Assembly: GCA_001600415.1 (NCBI GenBank)
Contig: BCJX01000021.1
Span: forward strand, 248,001-312,000
DNA length: 64,000 bases
Origin: Pascua guehoae
Lineage: Eukaryota > Basidiomycota > Tremellomycetes > Trichosporonales > Trichosporonaceae
Reading direction: 5' to 3'
Of the stretch, positions 1 to 10,494 are shown in pieces (positions within the stretch are counted from its first letter, which is position 1; the number at the start of each line of letters is the position of its first letter). The position numbers were made by a program, and so were the translations under genes. The notes below the pieces were generated by a model. That model did not search any database. It saw only the letters and a list, made by a program, of their open reading frames with translations, and had not been told where the DNA came from.

Positions 1-967
1 TCGCCGTTCGCGCACCAACAAAGTATCGCTCGAAATATCTCCCGAGCAGACCTTTGCCACTTGGCAGCGCATCCTCCTAGGCGTCAAGGGTGCCGTGTTC
101 CTACACTCGCTTCGCTTGCCCCAGCGTCTGCTGTCGCTCGACCAACTGCAACTCCTCAGCACCTGTTTCGACAGGATAGGCGTCCGTGCCCTCGTACTGG
201 GTACTACCGAGTCGTTCCACGTTCTTCTGCGGAGCGACATCTGGCGAAAGTTTGGCATGTGCCATGTTCTCGACCTGACAGTCGCATGTTATCCCAGGGG
301 GACCGACGACGACACGCCTGGTCCGCGCGACGTGGTCATCGGCGACCTGACCGACGCGGCGGGCCCGTGGGGAGAAATCGAGCGCGTCAAGAAGTTTTCG
401 AGGCTGACACTCAACCTCGCGGTCGACGTCCCTGCGGGCCTCGACGTGGCAGCCCAAGAACGCTACATTTCCGACTGTTTGCCAGACACCGACGAGCTCG
501 TCCGTGTCTTGACCACCATCGTCGCGGGCTACGGCCGAGGCGACCCCGAATCGATACGCATCACCATCAAGGCGCAGGCAGATCCAAAGATGCTTGCCGC
601 GCTCCAAACACGCTACTCTAACGAGGTGACCGCCAAGGTCAACGAAACAGCGTACCGCCAGCGGCTGAGCGCACTCACCGACCAATTCCAAATTGCCGCC
701 GATAACGACAAGGCTCACAGCGAATTCAAGGCCGAGAACGATGCTCTCAAGCGCGAGAATGCGCGTCTTAAGGTGGAGAACAAACGTCTCAAATCCGAAA
801 TTCAACGTCTCATGGGCACCAACGCCCAGGGAGAGGAACGCAAGGTATGTTTGACAGCAGCGGGATAGTTCTGACTCCAGTCCGAGGCCTCGGCCACAGC
901 CGTTGCCGACACCTCACGGGAACAAGACTCCAAGCGGCGTAAGGTGGAGTCGGATCGCAACGAGTAA
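1..967 (+). CDS. 3' part of an unrecognised protein with a C-terminal leucine zipper
   Basis: The reading frame is already open at base 2, so the start lies outside the window. Exons are 2-844 and 881-967, with a 36-nt intron (GTATGT donor, CTGACTCCAG acceptor). The visible product is about 310 residues. Its first two thirds look globular and I do not recognise the fold. The last third is a coiled coil with leucines every seven residues (motif LKRENARLKVENKRLK), then a short basic tail with KRRKVE, which resembles a nuclear localisation signal. A dimeric nuclear protein is a reasonable inference, but no function can be assigned. The downstream permease is on the same strand about 1.7 kb away, so the two are unlikely to be linked. 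Confidence 0.7.
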
Positions 968-2662
968 CGAGTGGAGTGGAATGTACCGTACGGCCTCCGA
1001 CAATGGCGCTTGGTGACTGAAACCGTAGTGAACATTACGAGTACAGAGGATGCGCGCGCGAATGAGCGAGCCGAGTGAGCATGCCGACTTCGTGTATCCA
1101 AGCCGTGTATCGTGTACACTAGGGAGAATGAACCTCTGAGTGCCGCCAAAACAAAAGCCATATGGCTAGCATGAGAGCGTGAGACTCCAGGCGTCCAGAC
1201 AGATCTGGCAGCCTCTACCCTGATACAATAGAAGGAGCACTAAAAGAGAGCTACTTCTGAACATCCAACAGGTCATATCGAGAAAGCACGGTTAATTTTG
1301 GCACGTGGGACCAGCTGCGTCACTCTGTGTTGGACCATTGTCCCATACCTGTGCAGTCGCTCGCACAGTTAGGTCCATGCAGCGCTCTATCGCGCATTGC
1401 AATACGTGCTACAGACGAGACTGCACACATCCGCGAAGGACGGACCGGCTGGTGGCTTAATGGAGACATTGTGTAAGCGAAAGCACAGGCATCGAGCCCT
1501 GATTCACTGGGCGCACATACGGATAGCTGACCATGCACCTAGAGCGGAGTGAGCGTCATCCGATTCCACGCGAGCCGTGACGTTGGGTGGTGTGAGAAGG
1601 GCGACAATTTCCATTCACCTCTTATGCTCGTCAATGCCCTTTACTCTTCCTACTCACACCATCAGGTAGCCGAGCATCAAACCATTGCCCGCGGCTGTGC
1701 ACTGCACCTGGGGTGTGGCCTGTCTCGGTGCGGTTCACCTCCGGCTCCCGAACACCGTTTTAAGCACTGACCCCATCGCCCATTTCAGAGCTACCTATTC
1801 TGAGTTGCCAGGACTAGGCAACGCCGACAGTATGTGTCACCTCAGTCACGCCACCAACTCGGGCCAATGTTGATCAGCGCTCGTCCGATACGGATACGGC
1901 TCTGATTGCCCGACAAAACGGAGCAACCTACCACGTGATGGCCGATGCGGCAGCCATTCTGGACACGCCAAGCCCCAAGCTGACAGCTCTTGTGATGAGC
2001 GTGGATGGGCCAGAAGGCGTTCCGATAGCCGATGGGATTGTAGACGCGGCAGGCAGGTCTAAGCGAGCTCGACTACCCATAGGCTCAGAGAGGAACACGC
2101 CATCGGTCAGTTTGCAAACCACAAACAAGGTCGGAGATTGCCGGTGGCGTATGTGTATCCGTGCACGCGAGCGATTCGGCAACTTATTTTAACCCAGACG
2201 CGTTCTGCATCTAGAATCTGTGGACCGTGTATGTACAGGTTGCAGTTGATCGAAAAGGGATGCACCACCAACTCACTGTAGGTTCAGCAGAGGAGACTTG
2301 CGAGGCACCACAAGATGGAGATGCTATACCGGGATTTTGAAGCATATCCCGGCACAATGGACAATGGCCGTGTGCCAGAGCACGATGCTCGAGGACGCAC
2401 ATGTCCACACTTGACGGCCGGCCCCGTTGCCCACACCTGGCGCACCTGGCGCGCTTGCCCACCGCTCATTCGTTCATGATGTGCAAACTCAATCGTCATC
2501 TGTCGCCTTTGAGAGTGCTCTGCTCCGCCTTGCATGGCACATGACACTGTGCGCTGGTCGGAAAAGTCGTAGCTGCAGAACGAGAACGAGCACAGCCAGC
2601 ATGGTGACAGTATATGAACAGCTGGCTGAGAGACGCCTGCTCCCCATCGCTCGCTTCCCACA
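968..2662. other. Intergenic region, no supported gene
   Basis: About 1.7 kb between the leucine-zipper gene and the permease. Only short overlapping open frames are present, with no splice-supported extension and no family motif. It includes a CACGTG core near 1932. It must hold the 3' region of the first gene and the promoter of the permease. Confidence 0.5.
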
Positions 2663-4560
2663 ATGTCTGACAAGGGTACCAAAGACTCTGGTTCGCAAGA
2701 TGGCAACGTTGCCGTATACGATGTCGAGGAGGGCATCGTCAACTGTAAGTTGAACCACCACTAATCGAACAGCGCTCACCCGCCAGCGTCCTCCACCGGC
2801 CTCCGCCGAGGTCTGTCCTCGAGACACATCACCTTTATCGGCTTCGGAGGAGGCATCGGCGTAGGGTTATTCATTGGTATCGGCGGCTCGCTCGCCGTCG
2901 GTGGTCCGCTGTCCATTCTGCTCGCCTACTCAATAACAGGCTTTACCGTCTGGTCCGTGGTGCGTGCGCGAAAGTGTCAGTTTGGGGAGTGCGGCTAATG
3001 GCAGATTCAATCGCTTGGCGAGCTGGTTACCGCGTTCCCTGTCGATGTCTCGTTCCCCGAACTCGCGAGCCGATTCATCGACCCTGCCGTCGGGTTCACG
3101 GTCGGGTGGACATGTGAGTCACTTGAGCTGGAGGCAAGGAGCACTTTTGGTTCTCCAGTACGCTGACAGACAGACTGGTACAGCAACTCGCTCGGGTTGG
3201 CGGTAGAGGCCACGGCCATTGCGGTGCTTGTGCAGTTCTGGACGACGGCGGTCAACCAGGCTGTGTGGATCACAATCTCCCTCGTGTGTGGGTTTGCGCT
3301 CAACCTCCTCCCTGTGCGGTTCTTTGGTGAAGCCGAGACTGCGACGGCGTGCATTAAGATTATTACCCTCACTGGGTGAGTTTGATGTGCTCAGACGACG
3401 TATAGTGCTGACAGGTAGACTTATCATTCTTGGTCTCGTCATTGCGCTCGGTGGAACACCCGACCACCACCGCCGCGGGTTCGAGTACTGGAAGAACCCG
3501 GGCGCCATTAACGAGTACATTGGTATCGGCGGAGACCTCGGTCGTTTCCTCGCCTTCTTTCGGTAAGCCCACAGTATTCTGCCTTGACAGTTTCGCTGAC
3601 AGTTCCTCAGCACGCTCGTTAACTCTGCATTCGCATACGCGGGGTCTGAAGTGGTCGTCCTCACAGCTGCCGAGGCCCGCGACCCGTCGCGCCAGATCCC
3701 CCGCGCCGTCAAGTTGTTCATCTACCGCCTCTTGTTCTTCTGTGAGCCCTACCTGAACAACACGACCGCTGACCGCAGACGTCATCGGGAGTCTTATCAT
3801 TGGCATGATTGTGCCGTCCAACAACCCCGACCTCGTGAGCGGGACTGGCAACGCCAACTCGTCCCCGTGGGTCATCGCCATCCGCATGGCGGGCATCAAG
3901 GGCCTTCCCTCCGTCATCAACGCGGCCATCATCACCTCGGCGTGGAGTGCAGGCAACACATACCTGTTCATCGCCTCGCGTACCCTGCGGGGCCTCGCAC
4001 TCAACCGCCAAGCCCCGCAGTTCCTCGCACGCACCACGCGGTCGGGCGTGCCCGTATACGCCGTGGCGGCCACGGGAACACTAGGCCTGCTCGCCTACCT
4101 CTCTGTCGGCTCGGGCGGGGCTGCCCAGGCCTTCTCATGGCTCCAGTCGCTCATCACACTCATTACCCTCCTCAACTGGGGCACACTCAGCATCGTCTAC
4201 ATCCGCTTCCGCGCCGCCCTCAAGGCCCAAAGTGTATCCCGCCTCACGCTCCCCTGGCGCGCGCCCCTGCAGCCCTTTGCGGCCTACTTTGCAGTCGTCT
4301 TTTGCGCCATCATGTGCGTCTTCAACGGCTTTCCAGTCTTCTTAAAGGGCGCATGGAGCACGTCCGACTTTTTCGCAAATTACATCTCGGCAGTCGTCTT
4401 CTTTGTGCCCCTCGTCGGGTACAAGGTCATCCGGCGGACACGGTTTGTCAAGGCTAGCGAGGCAGATCTCGTGTCCAAGATGATGGACCCGGCCGATGTG
4501 ATCGAGGAGAGCCAGCCCACGACGTGGGTTGGCAAAGTGTTCCAGACTATTACTTCATAA
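2663..4560 (+). CDS. Amino-acid permease of the APC/AAT family
   Basis: Exons are 2663-2744, 2787-2959, 3005-3113, 3174-3375, 3419-3562, 3611-3741 and 3779-4560, giving 540 residues, the usual size for fungal amino-acid permeases. After a short hydrophilic N-terminus, the first helix carries the family signature around RHITFIGFGGGIGVGLFIG, which resembles the substrate-binding helix of yeast Gap1-type carriers. About twelve hydrophobic segments follow. The conserved stretches FAYAGSEVVVLTAAEARDP and SAWSAGNTYLFIASRTLRGL match helices 6 and 8 of the AAT family. It should be a plasma-membrane, proton-coupled amino-acid importer; which amino acid cannot be read from the sequence. All six introns are 37-60 nt, and every junction keeps the frame. 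Confidence 0.93.
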
Positions 4561-5565
4561 TTGTTTTCTTTTAGGGTGGGATAAACTCCCAGAAGCATGG
4601 TAGATAGAACAATGCAAATCAATACAGTAGACGCCTATGGGTACACAGTGGTGCGTCGGGAAAGTTGTGCGACTGTCCCGTTGAGCTGGAGTGGCTGTGG
4701 TCACAGTCAAACGCAGGGCGTCTGAATGACCGTGAGCAGCATGTCCAAAGTTCAGTCGGAGCGATGGCCACTTTTTGTGCCATTGGATTGCTCCAGAGCT
4801 GCCAGATCCCCTGACCTGAACCTGTGCTCAGAGTGGCACTCTGACGACTTTTGGGACGCACCTGTATTGTCTGCACCCTGTCCTTGAACGCACTTGAACC
4901 TCGCTTGTCCATAGTTGCGAGAGCTCTCACAAACGAGCTCGAGTCTCCATTGAATCGCAAAGATGGACTCACACTGATCAGAGCCCAGTTCAAGGATGTG
5001 CGACAAGCCACATTTGTGGTCATCTCTGGCTCCCGTACATCCCGTCACATCGACATGCAACCATCCATACCCTTGGCTCAGTCCATGGCTCTGAGTTGAA
5101 GAAAGACATGGTCCAAAGCTCGAGATAGTCGTCGTACCATCAGCAAGCGGTTCCCGTGGCGCTCGTGTGGTACAGGGACCAGGCCTTGTTGGCGTTTGCA
5201 GGTAAGCCCACATCACTCTACACTTGTTGGGCGATTTATTCCAAACCCTCCTTACGCCTGTCAACTGACCTCCAACCAATACATAGTTAGAGTCTTTTTG
5301 TTCCTGTACACTGCATTCATTCCTATACCATCGCGATAATTTCGTTTTCTACTTCTTCCCCAAACAAATCTTTGCGCCTCGCTTCAATTTCGCTTTCTTC
5401 TTGTTCCCTAAACAAATCTTTGCGCTCGCTTCCTCTGGGGCCACGGGGACCCTTTGTTACCATTTCCCGACTCGGCTCGCCCCTCGCGTCTCGCGTCTGG
5501 AAGTCAGTGTCCACCCGCGCTCCGAAACCCACCAGTTGCCGACTCAGACCTCTCCGATTGGCGGG
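4561..5565. other. Intergenic region containing one copy of a dispersed repeat
   Basis: About 1 kb after the permease stop. The segment 4650-4885 resembles a segment at 18970-19185 (listed separately). Near the right end, 5362-5425 holds a 48-nt tandem duplication whose core, AAACAAATCTTTGCGC, occurs at 5362-5377 and 5410-5425. No protein gene is firmly supported, but see the minus-strand frame described under findings. Confidence 0.5.
4650..4885 (-). repeat. Copy 1 of a diverged dispersed repeat, possibly tRNA-derived
   Basis: Shares ordered blocks with 18970-19185: GTGCGTC followed by GAAAGTTG, CCGTTGAGCT versus CCTTGAGCT, CAAACGCAG versus CGAACGCAG, TTGTGCCATTGGATTG in both, then GACTTT followed by GCGCACCT-like sequence. 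On the minus strand the block TGCGTTTGAC is a decayed version of a tRNA B box that is intact in copy 2. A SINE-like origin is inference. Confidence 0.45.
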
Positions 5566-5904
5566 CTACTTGCGAGCCTGGAGCTGGCGCTCATCTGTGC
5601 ACATGTCAGGTCTCGACACACCGCAGGTCCCGTCCATGAACGCACGACCAAGGCAGTACCCCTTGTCCCGCTTCACCTGCGGGCAGCCTTGGACGGCGCA
5701 GATGCCTGTGGTGTCAGTCAGCTTTCAGAGCCATGACGGCGGCAGGTTGAACCAACAGCGAGGGCAGTATCTGTTGAGATCGGTGGGGGCAAGCTCGCGC
5801 GTGCAGCTGGGACAGCTACGCCTGTTGGGGTCGGGCTGCTTGGGCGTGAGCGAACGCCGCCACCCGTTGCCCTGCGGTGCCTTCTGTCCCTTGGGCCGCG
5901 TCAT
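5566..5904 (-). CDS. Small Cys-rich, probably zinc-binding protein (95 aa), unrecognised
   Basis: Exons on the minus strand are 5757-5904 and 5566-5705, joined by a 51-nt intron with a GTTGGT donor and a CTGACTGAC branch region close to an ACACCACAG acceptor. Without splicing, the first exon runs into a stop inside this intron. The junction falls inside a Cys codon. The product has nine cysteines: CPSC at residues 31-34, CPRC at 47-50, then C52, C57, C67, C77 and C85. The first four form a zinc-ribbon-like pair; the rest could bind a second metal or form disulphides. There is no signal peptide or membrane segment. I do not recognise the family. The model rests on splice signals and the Cys pattern alone. 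Confidence 0.5.
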
Positions 5905-6687
5905 TGTGGACTGTTGCGGGGTGGGCGTTGTGTGGAGGTGTTGGAATGGGTGGCTGTGTGTGTTGGCGGGGTGATATCCGCTAGTGTGGAGATGACTGAG
6001 CAGTCGACTGTGAGCTGTGAGGTGAGGAGAGTGGCAAGGAGTCGTCGATGGCTTTTTATGTATCTGTATCTTTGCGCAAAGTCGCCGCTCGGCGGTCAAG
6101 TTGACTCACCTGGTGCCCAAATGCCGCAGTGACTCGTCGCAAGGACTCGTTGCACCGCACCGCTTGCACCGTATGCACCGCATTAACCACATGAAGAGCA
6201 TTATTCGCCCGCCAGATTTACAGATGGATTGGGTAAGAAGCAAAGAAGCAAAGAAGAAGCAAAGACGAGGGCCCGTGCTAGGGGTGTTTTGCCACCGTCT
6301 CTGCTCGCCCCACTGCATGGCCCCTCGAACAGCCATACAGCCATGCACAGCCACCGTCTGCACGGCACAGTACTGCACAGCACAGCATCCCGAGCAAACG
6401 CCCCTGGGGCCAGACATTGCGCATGTAGAGACGTTATTGTTTGCATTCTTGAAATGGCAACCAACCAACGATGAGCAGGCGCCAGCGCACTCTGCTCTGT
6501 CTGTGTCCCACGCACGGCCCTGCAAGGCGACAAGGCACTGGTGCTGGCTGGGCATGCTGTACGCGCGCCCGAGCTCAGTGTGGCCTCGCCAACCTGTATC
6601 CTATGATATACCGAGACTGTGGCCCTGTGGGGTGGGGTAGTGATAGTGGTGGTGGTGGACAAACCGTGAGGCAAGGACGAAGACAAA

Positions 6688-6720
6688 CCAGGAGGCCAGG
6701 AGGCCAGGAGGCCAGGAGGC
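6688..6720. repeat. 8-bp tandem repeat, about four units
   Basis: The unit CCAGGAGG repeats about four times without interruption. It lies in non-coding DNA. Confidence 0.85.
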
Positions 6721-7544
6721 AGCGAGGAGATCCGTGGCATGTAGCGCATCACGGTCGATCCAGTGCTCCACAAAACTCAAGGCAGAGTTCAATGTCATTG
6801 CTCGCCGTCAGTCCCATACACAGATGTGACAATCGTCAGCACTGCAGTTTTGTCGTGTGCAATGATGGCTCTGGGCGTTAGCGACCTCGCCCGCGTTCTT
6901 AGCATATGCGCCTGTCTGGGCACACAAGTGCCACTTTACGGGAGGAGCCGCCTCCAGGTTGCAGTCTGTCTTTGTCTTCTGGGCGCGCTGACCACAACAC
7001 ACTCGTCTTGGTGGGAATTAGAATCTCTAGGTGACTCTCAGCCGATTTGAGAATATGTTCGAGGTCGAGGGCCAAAGAACAGCAAGGTCTGCATGCTCAA
7101 TATTATGTCCAGTGCCGCGCCTAATCAACCTCTGCGCCGTTTGCTTTGCTCACGGTGCATTTTGCACTTTGGCCGCCAGAAGACTGCTTTTGCCACCTAT
7201 CCACACCAAACAGCACTTTATGCATGCACGCTATTCGGAAATGCTGCATGCTCAACTGCATGCTGCATGCTGCGAGGGAGATCAGGAGATGATCTCGAAG
7301 TCGGCCGGGAAAACATGGGCCGGGTGCCACACATGCCACCTGCTGTGTTTTCAGAGAGAGCCCAGCCAACCTCTGTGCAATCTGCCTCCGTGCCTGGTGC
7401 GCGTCATGACCCCACGTCCAACCACAAAGATCTCCCGCCAAGTCAACAATCCATCATCGCACTGTCCATTCTCCTTCTCAACCCCCATCATCCCCCTCTC
7501 AGTCTCCTCAACCCTTCTCAACGCCCTCCCCCCCCTCAGCCCCC

Positions 7545-8014
7545 NNNNNNNNNNNNNNNNNNNNNNNNNNNNNNNNNNNNNNNNNNNNNNNNNNNNNNNN
7601 NNNNNNNNNNNNNNNNNNNNNNNNNNNNNNNNNNNNNNNNNNNNNNNNNNNNNNNNNNNNNNNNNNNNNNNNNNNNNNNNNNNNNNNNNNNNNNNNNNNN
7701 NNNNNNNNNNNNNNNNNNNNNNNNNNNNNNNNNNNNNNNNNNNNNNNNNNNNNNNNNNNNNNNNNNNNNNNNNNNNNNNNNNNNNNNNNNNNNNNNNNNN
7801 NNNNNNNNNNNNNNNNNNNNNNNNNNNNNNNNNNNNNNNNNNNNNNNNNNNNNNNNNNNNNNNNNNNNNNNNNNNNNNNNNNNNNNNNNNNNNNNNNNNN
7901 NNNNNNNNNNNNNNNNNNNNNNNNNNNNNNNNNNNNNNNNNNNNNNNNNNNNNNNNNNNNNNNNNNNNNNNNNNNNNNNNNNNNNNNNNNNNNNNNNNNN
8001 NNNNNNNNNNNNNN
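7545..8014. other. Assembly gap (470 N)
   Basis: A run of N. The left flank ends in C-rich sequence (CCCTCCCCCCCC then CAGCCCC) and the right flank begins with G-runs (TGGGGGGGCTGGGGGG), so the flanks are roughly inverted and could fold together. The true length is unknown. Confidence 0.98.
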
Positions 8015-8523
8015 TGGGGGGGCTGGGGGGAGCGGGGAGGGAAAGTGAGGTGGTATAGAGATGGGATGTTGGAGGCTAGGCGGGGGAGATTCCAGGTGGA
8101 GACTGCTGTGAGTGGACATGCTGCGGGGCCGCCGAAGACTGACGCCCAGATCGGACGGCCGGCTCGTGACGTCCTCGATGCTCGTGAAGAGGCCACCGCA
8201 ACGGCCTCACATCGGGTGTGGGCGGCCAGGCCCCGAGATTACGTCCAAGATCACCTCCGATCCACACTATCGCGTGGCCACTAGCACCACCTGTACACCT
8301 AGGCCTTCCATCGCAGCCGAGCACACACTCGTACATGTCGTACACTCTACGGCTCGCGGATCCACACCTGCAGCGGAGCGCATTCGGCACGTGTGCGCAT
8401 ACGATGCTCCAACGCCTCTATTCTGGCACTGGCCTTCGGCCGATTTTTTTTCCAGCTCTGCCCCCAACGACTGAGACCCGATACGATACACCCCGCCACC
8501 ATGTACAACATGCATAATCTCCG

Positions 8524-10006
8524 CTACCGCTTTCCCTTCTTCTTCTTCTTGCCCCCCTTGCCGCCCTTCTTTGGCGAGCCCGGCGGCGGGGACGCGGGGG
8601 TAAGTGTAGGTGTCCCGGCTCCGGGCGCGCCCGTCATGGGGTCGTCGCCCTCGAGGGCGGGCGTGCCTGCGGCGCGCGGCGTGCTGCTGCTCGTGCCGAT
8701 GACGGGGCGGCGGCGGGCGTTTGCAACCGAACTCAGGAGGCGGAGGTTGAGGGATTCGAAGCGGTTGAGGATGATGGCCGAGTGGCTTTTGTACATCAGG
8801 CACTGGGGTTAGTGTGGGGTTGGGGTGGGTGGGGGGGGGTAGAGAAGGGGAGAGGAGGAGCTGGGGAGAGGGGGAGCTGGGTAGTTGGACAGGAGGATCA
8901 GAGGGCGGTGAGGGGACGTAGAGTAGGAGCATGGGGAGCAGCCAAGAGCCGTAAACGCCATGCATGGCTCCAACAATGGAGAGTAGATGGATGTGGCAAG
9001 TGATCCCTGCACAGGGAAGCTGCTGTCAAGGCAAGTGATGATGAACCATGGTCACCCCTCGTTCTCGCGGTCCGACCCCGAGCATGGGGGTAGTCACAAG
9101 GGTGGAGATACAAAGGGAGAGGACCGTGGTGTGATCGGCTACCACGTCACGCGGACTGCGGCGGGCCAACCTCGACCGCGAGCGGATACCGAGCCGGGAG
9201 CGTACACCAGGCCTCCCAAACAAGACCTTATACGGTCCTTCCTGCTCACTGCCGGAGCTCTCACACCAATACCCCCTCCTTCAGCAGGACCTCCCATACT
9301 CCATACCCCTTCCTTCCGCTTCTGCAACAGCACTCCAAAACCCTCAACCTTGGCACACTGCGCGCACTCACAGTCGTGTCATCAGTGACCTTGAGCACGA
9401 GCTTGCCCGACTCGGGCACAAACCGGACCGTGTATCGTGCCTGCCGTCAGTATGAGCTGCGTTTGGGTATCCACAGCAGCTGTGCGGGGTGCGGTGCCGT
9501 GTGCTCCTTGGCAGGACGAGGGTGGGTGTCGGCGATGCGCATGTGCGCTGTGCGCTTTGTTTGCGTGCAGGTTGGTGCCGTGACTGCTAGTCGCAGATCG
9601 GCGTACATTGCGCTCCTGTTCCACCGCTTTCCGTTCGCGCATCGACCGAAGAACCCGCAAACATGTCGAGCAGAGCCTAACCGGTCCACGGCTGGATGAG
9701 CGCCAGCGCCCTCCATCCGCATGATCCAGACTGCAGGCGGCACGCGAGCGGCATCGCACACCATGCCGCCACGACCGCCGCCCGCTCCACGGCCGGTACA
9801 CCGGCGACCCATCCCCGTACCCCCGGAGCAAGCCCCCAACACACCACGCCGCACAGCCGGCGCCCCGTTCGAAACCCACCTTGCGCGGCGACTTTGCGTA
9901 CAGCGCCACCGTTTCCTGCCCGTCAGCCCCGCAACGACAACGGATGACGAAAACGAAAACGAAAACGTACGCTCTCAAACTGCGTCCATTTGCGGATGTA
10001 CACCAT
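8524..10006 (-). CDS. SRP9: Signal recognition particle 9 kDa-type subunit (SRP9)
   Basis: Exons on the minus strand are 9971-10006, 9880-9915, 9372-9440 and 8524-8802, giving 139 residues. The N-terminus MVYIRKWTQFES, then ETVALYAKSPRK, then the core VPESGKLVLKVTDDTTCLMY, follow the SRP9 fold in order; the last stretch matches the KVTDD..CL.YK block of the animal protein. A low-complexity tail ends in a Lys-rich run (GGKGGKKKKKGKR), longer than in animal SRP9. With SRP14 or its fungal counterpart, SRP9 forms the Alu domain that slows elongation when a signal peptide emerges. Introns 2 and 3 are 439 and 569 nt, far longer than the 55-nt first intron. It shares a divergent promoter with MOB2. 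Confidence 0.85.
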
Positions 10007-10494
10007 GGCGCCGGGGTGGAGACGGGGTCGGGCGCGGGAATCTCCTCGGGACGATGGCGAGGTGGTTGCTGTAGCTGTAGCTGTTGGTGTAGCTGTTGGT
10101 GTAGATGTCTGGATGCCTGATGGCGAGTTCGTCGACTTTGGTACCAATGTTCCAAGGCACGACCACCTCGGTGCCGCCACGAGTGTCCCACTCCACCCAC
10201 TCTAAGTGGCCATTTTAAATCCACGTACTTTTGTCAGATGTCACGTGACATATCCTCGGCGTGGGTCGGGTCACGCGTTGGTCGTGGCACGTCTCACCTC
10301 ACAGGGGCCTCGAGGGGCCTCGAAGCTGGAGGGCATCCCCTTGGCGCGCGAGATGCAGCAGTCCACAGGAGAGGGGAGCACACTCACATTGACCCTACCT
10401 ATACACCTAGCCACCTTTGACACTCACACTCGCAAGCTACATCTTTACCCACTCGCACGTCGACAGAGTCTCATCGCGTCAAACTCATCTCACC
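10007..10494. promoter_or_regulatory. Divergent promoter between SRP9 and MOB2
   Basis: The 488 nt between two start codons on opposite strands must hold both promoters. It carries the 10-bp palindrome GTCACGTGAC at 10240-10249. At 10070-10108, left of that site, GTAGCTGTAG/GTTGGT simple repeats occur. Confidence 0.6.
10240..10249. promoter_or_regulatory. E-box-type palindrome GTCACGTGAC
   Basis: A perfect 10-bp palindrome with a CACGTG core, the site class bound by fungal bHLH factors such as Cbf1. An identical 10-mer occurs upstream of ACC1 at 48424-48433. The binding factor is inference. Confidence 0.55.

Larger units (their letters stand above)
5905..8523. other. Repeat-rich intergenic region with an assembly gap, no supported gene
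   Basis: About 2.6 kb. It contains an 8-bp tandem repeat (CCAGGAGG, four units) at 6688-6720, CACAGCA/GTACTGCACAGC-type simple sequence near 6360-6390, clustered TGCATG motifs at 7220-7275 and a run of unknown bases. Open frames here overlap on both strands and lack family motifs, so I do not call genes. Confidence 0.5.

Noticed and set aside
7031..8284. Open frames running through the 470-N gap
   Set aside because: The apparent length comes from counting unknown bases as open; the sequenced flanks show no motif.
8267..8965. Minus-strand open frame overlapping SRP9 exon 4 in another frame
   Set aside because: The SRP9 frame is confirmed by family motifs across four exons; the other frame is Pro/Ser-rich shadow sequence.
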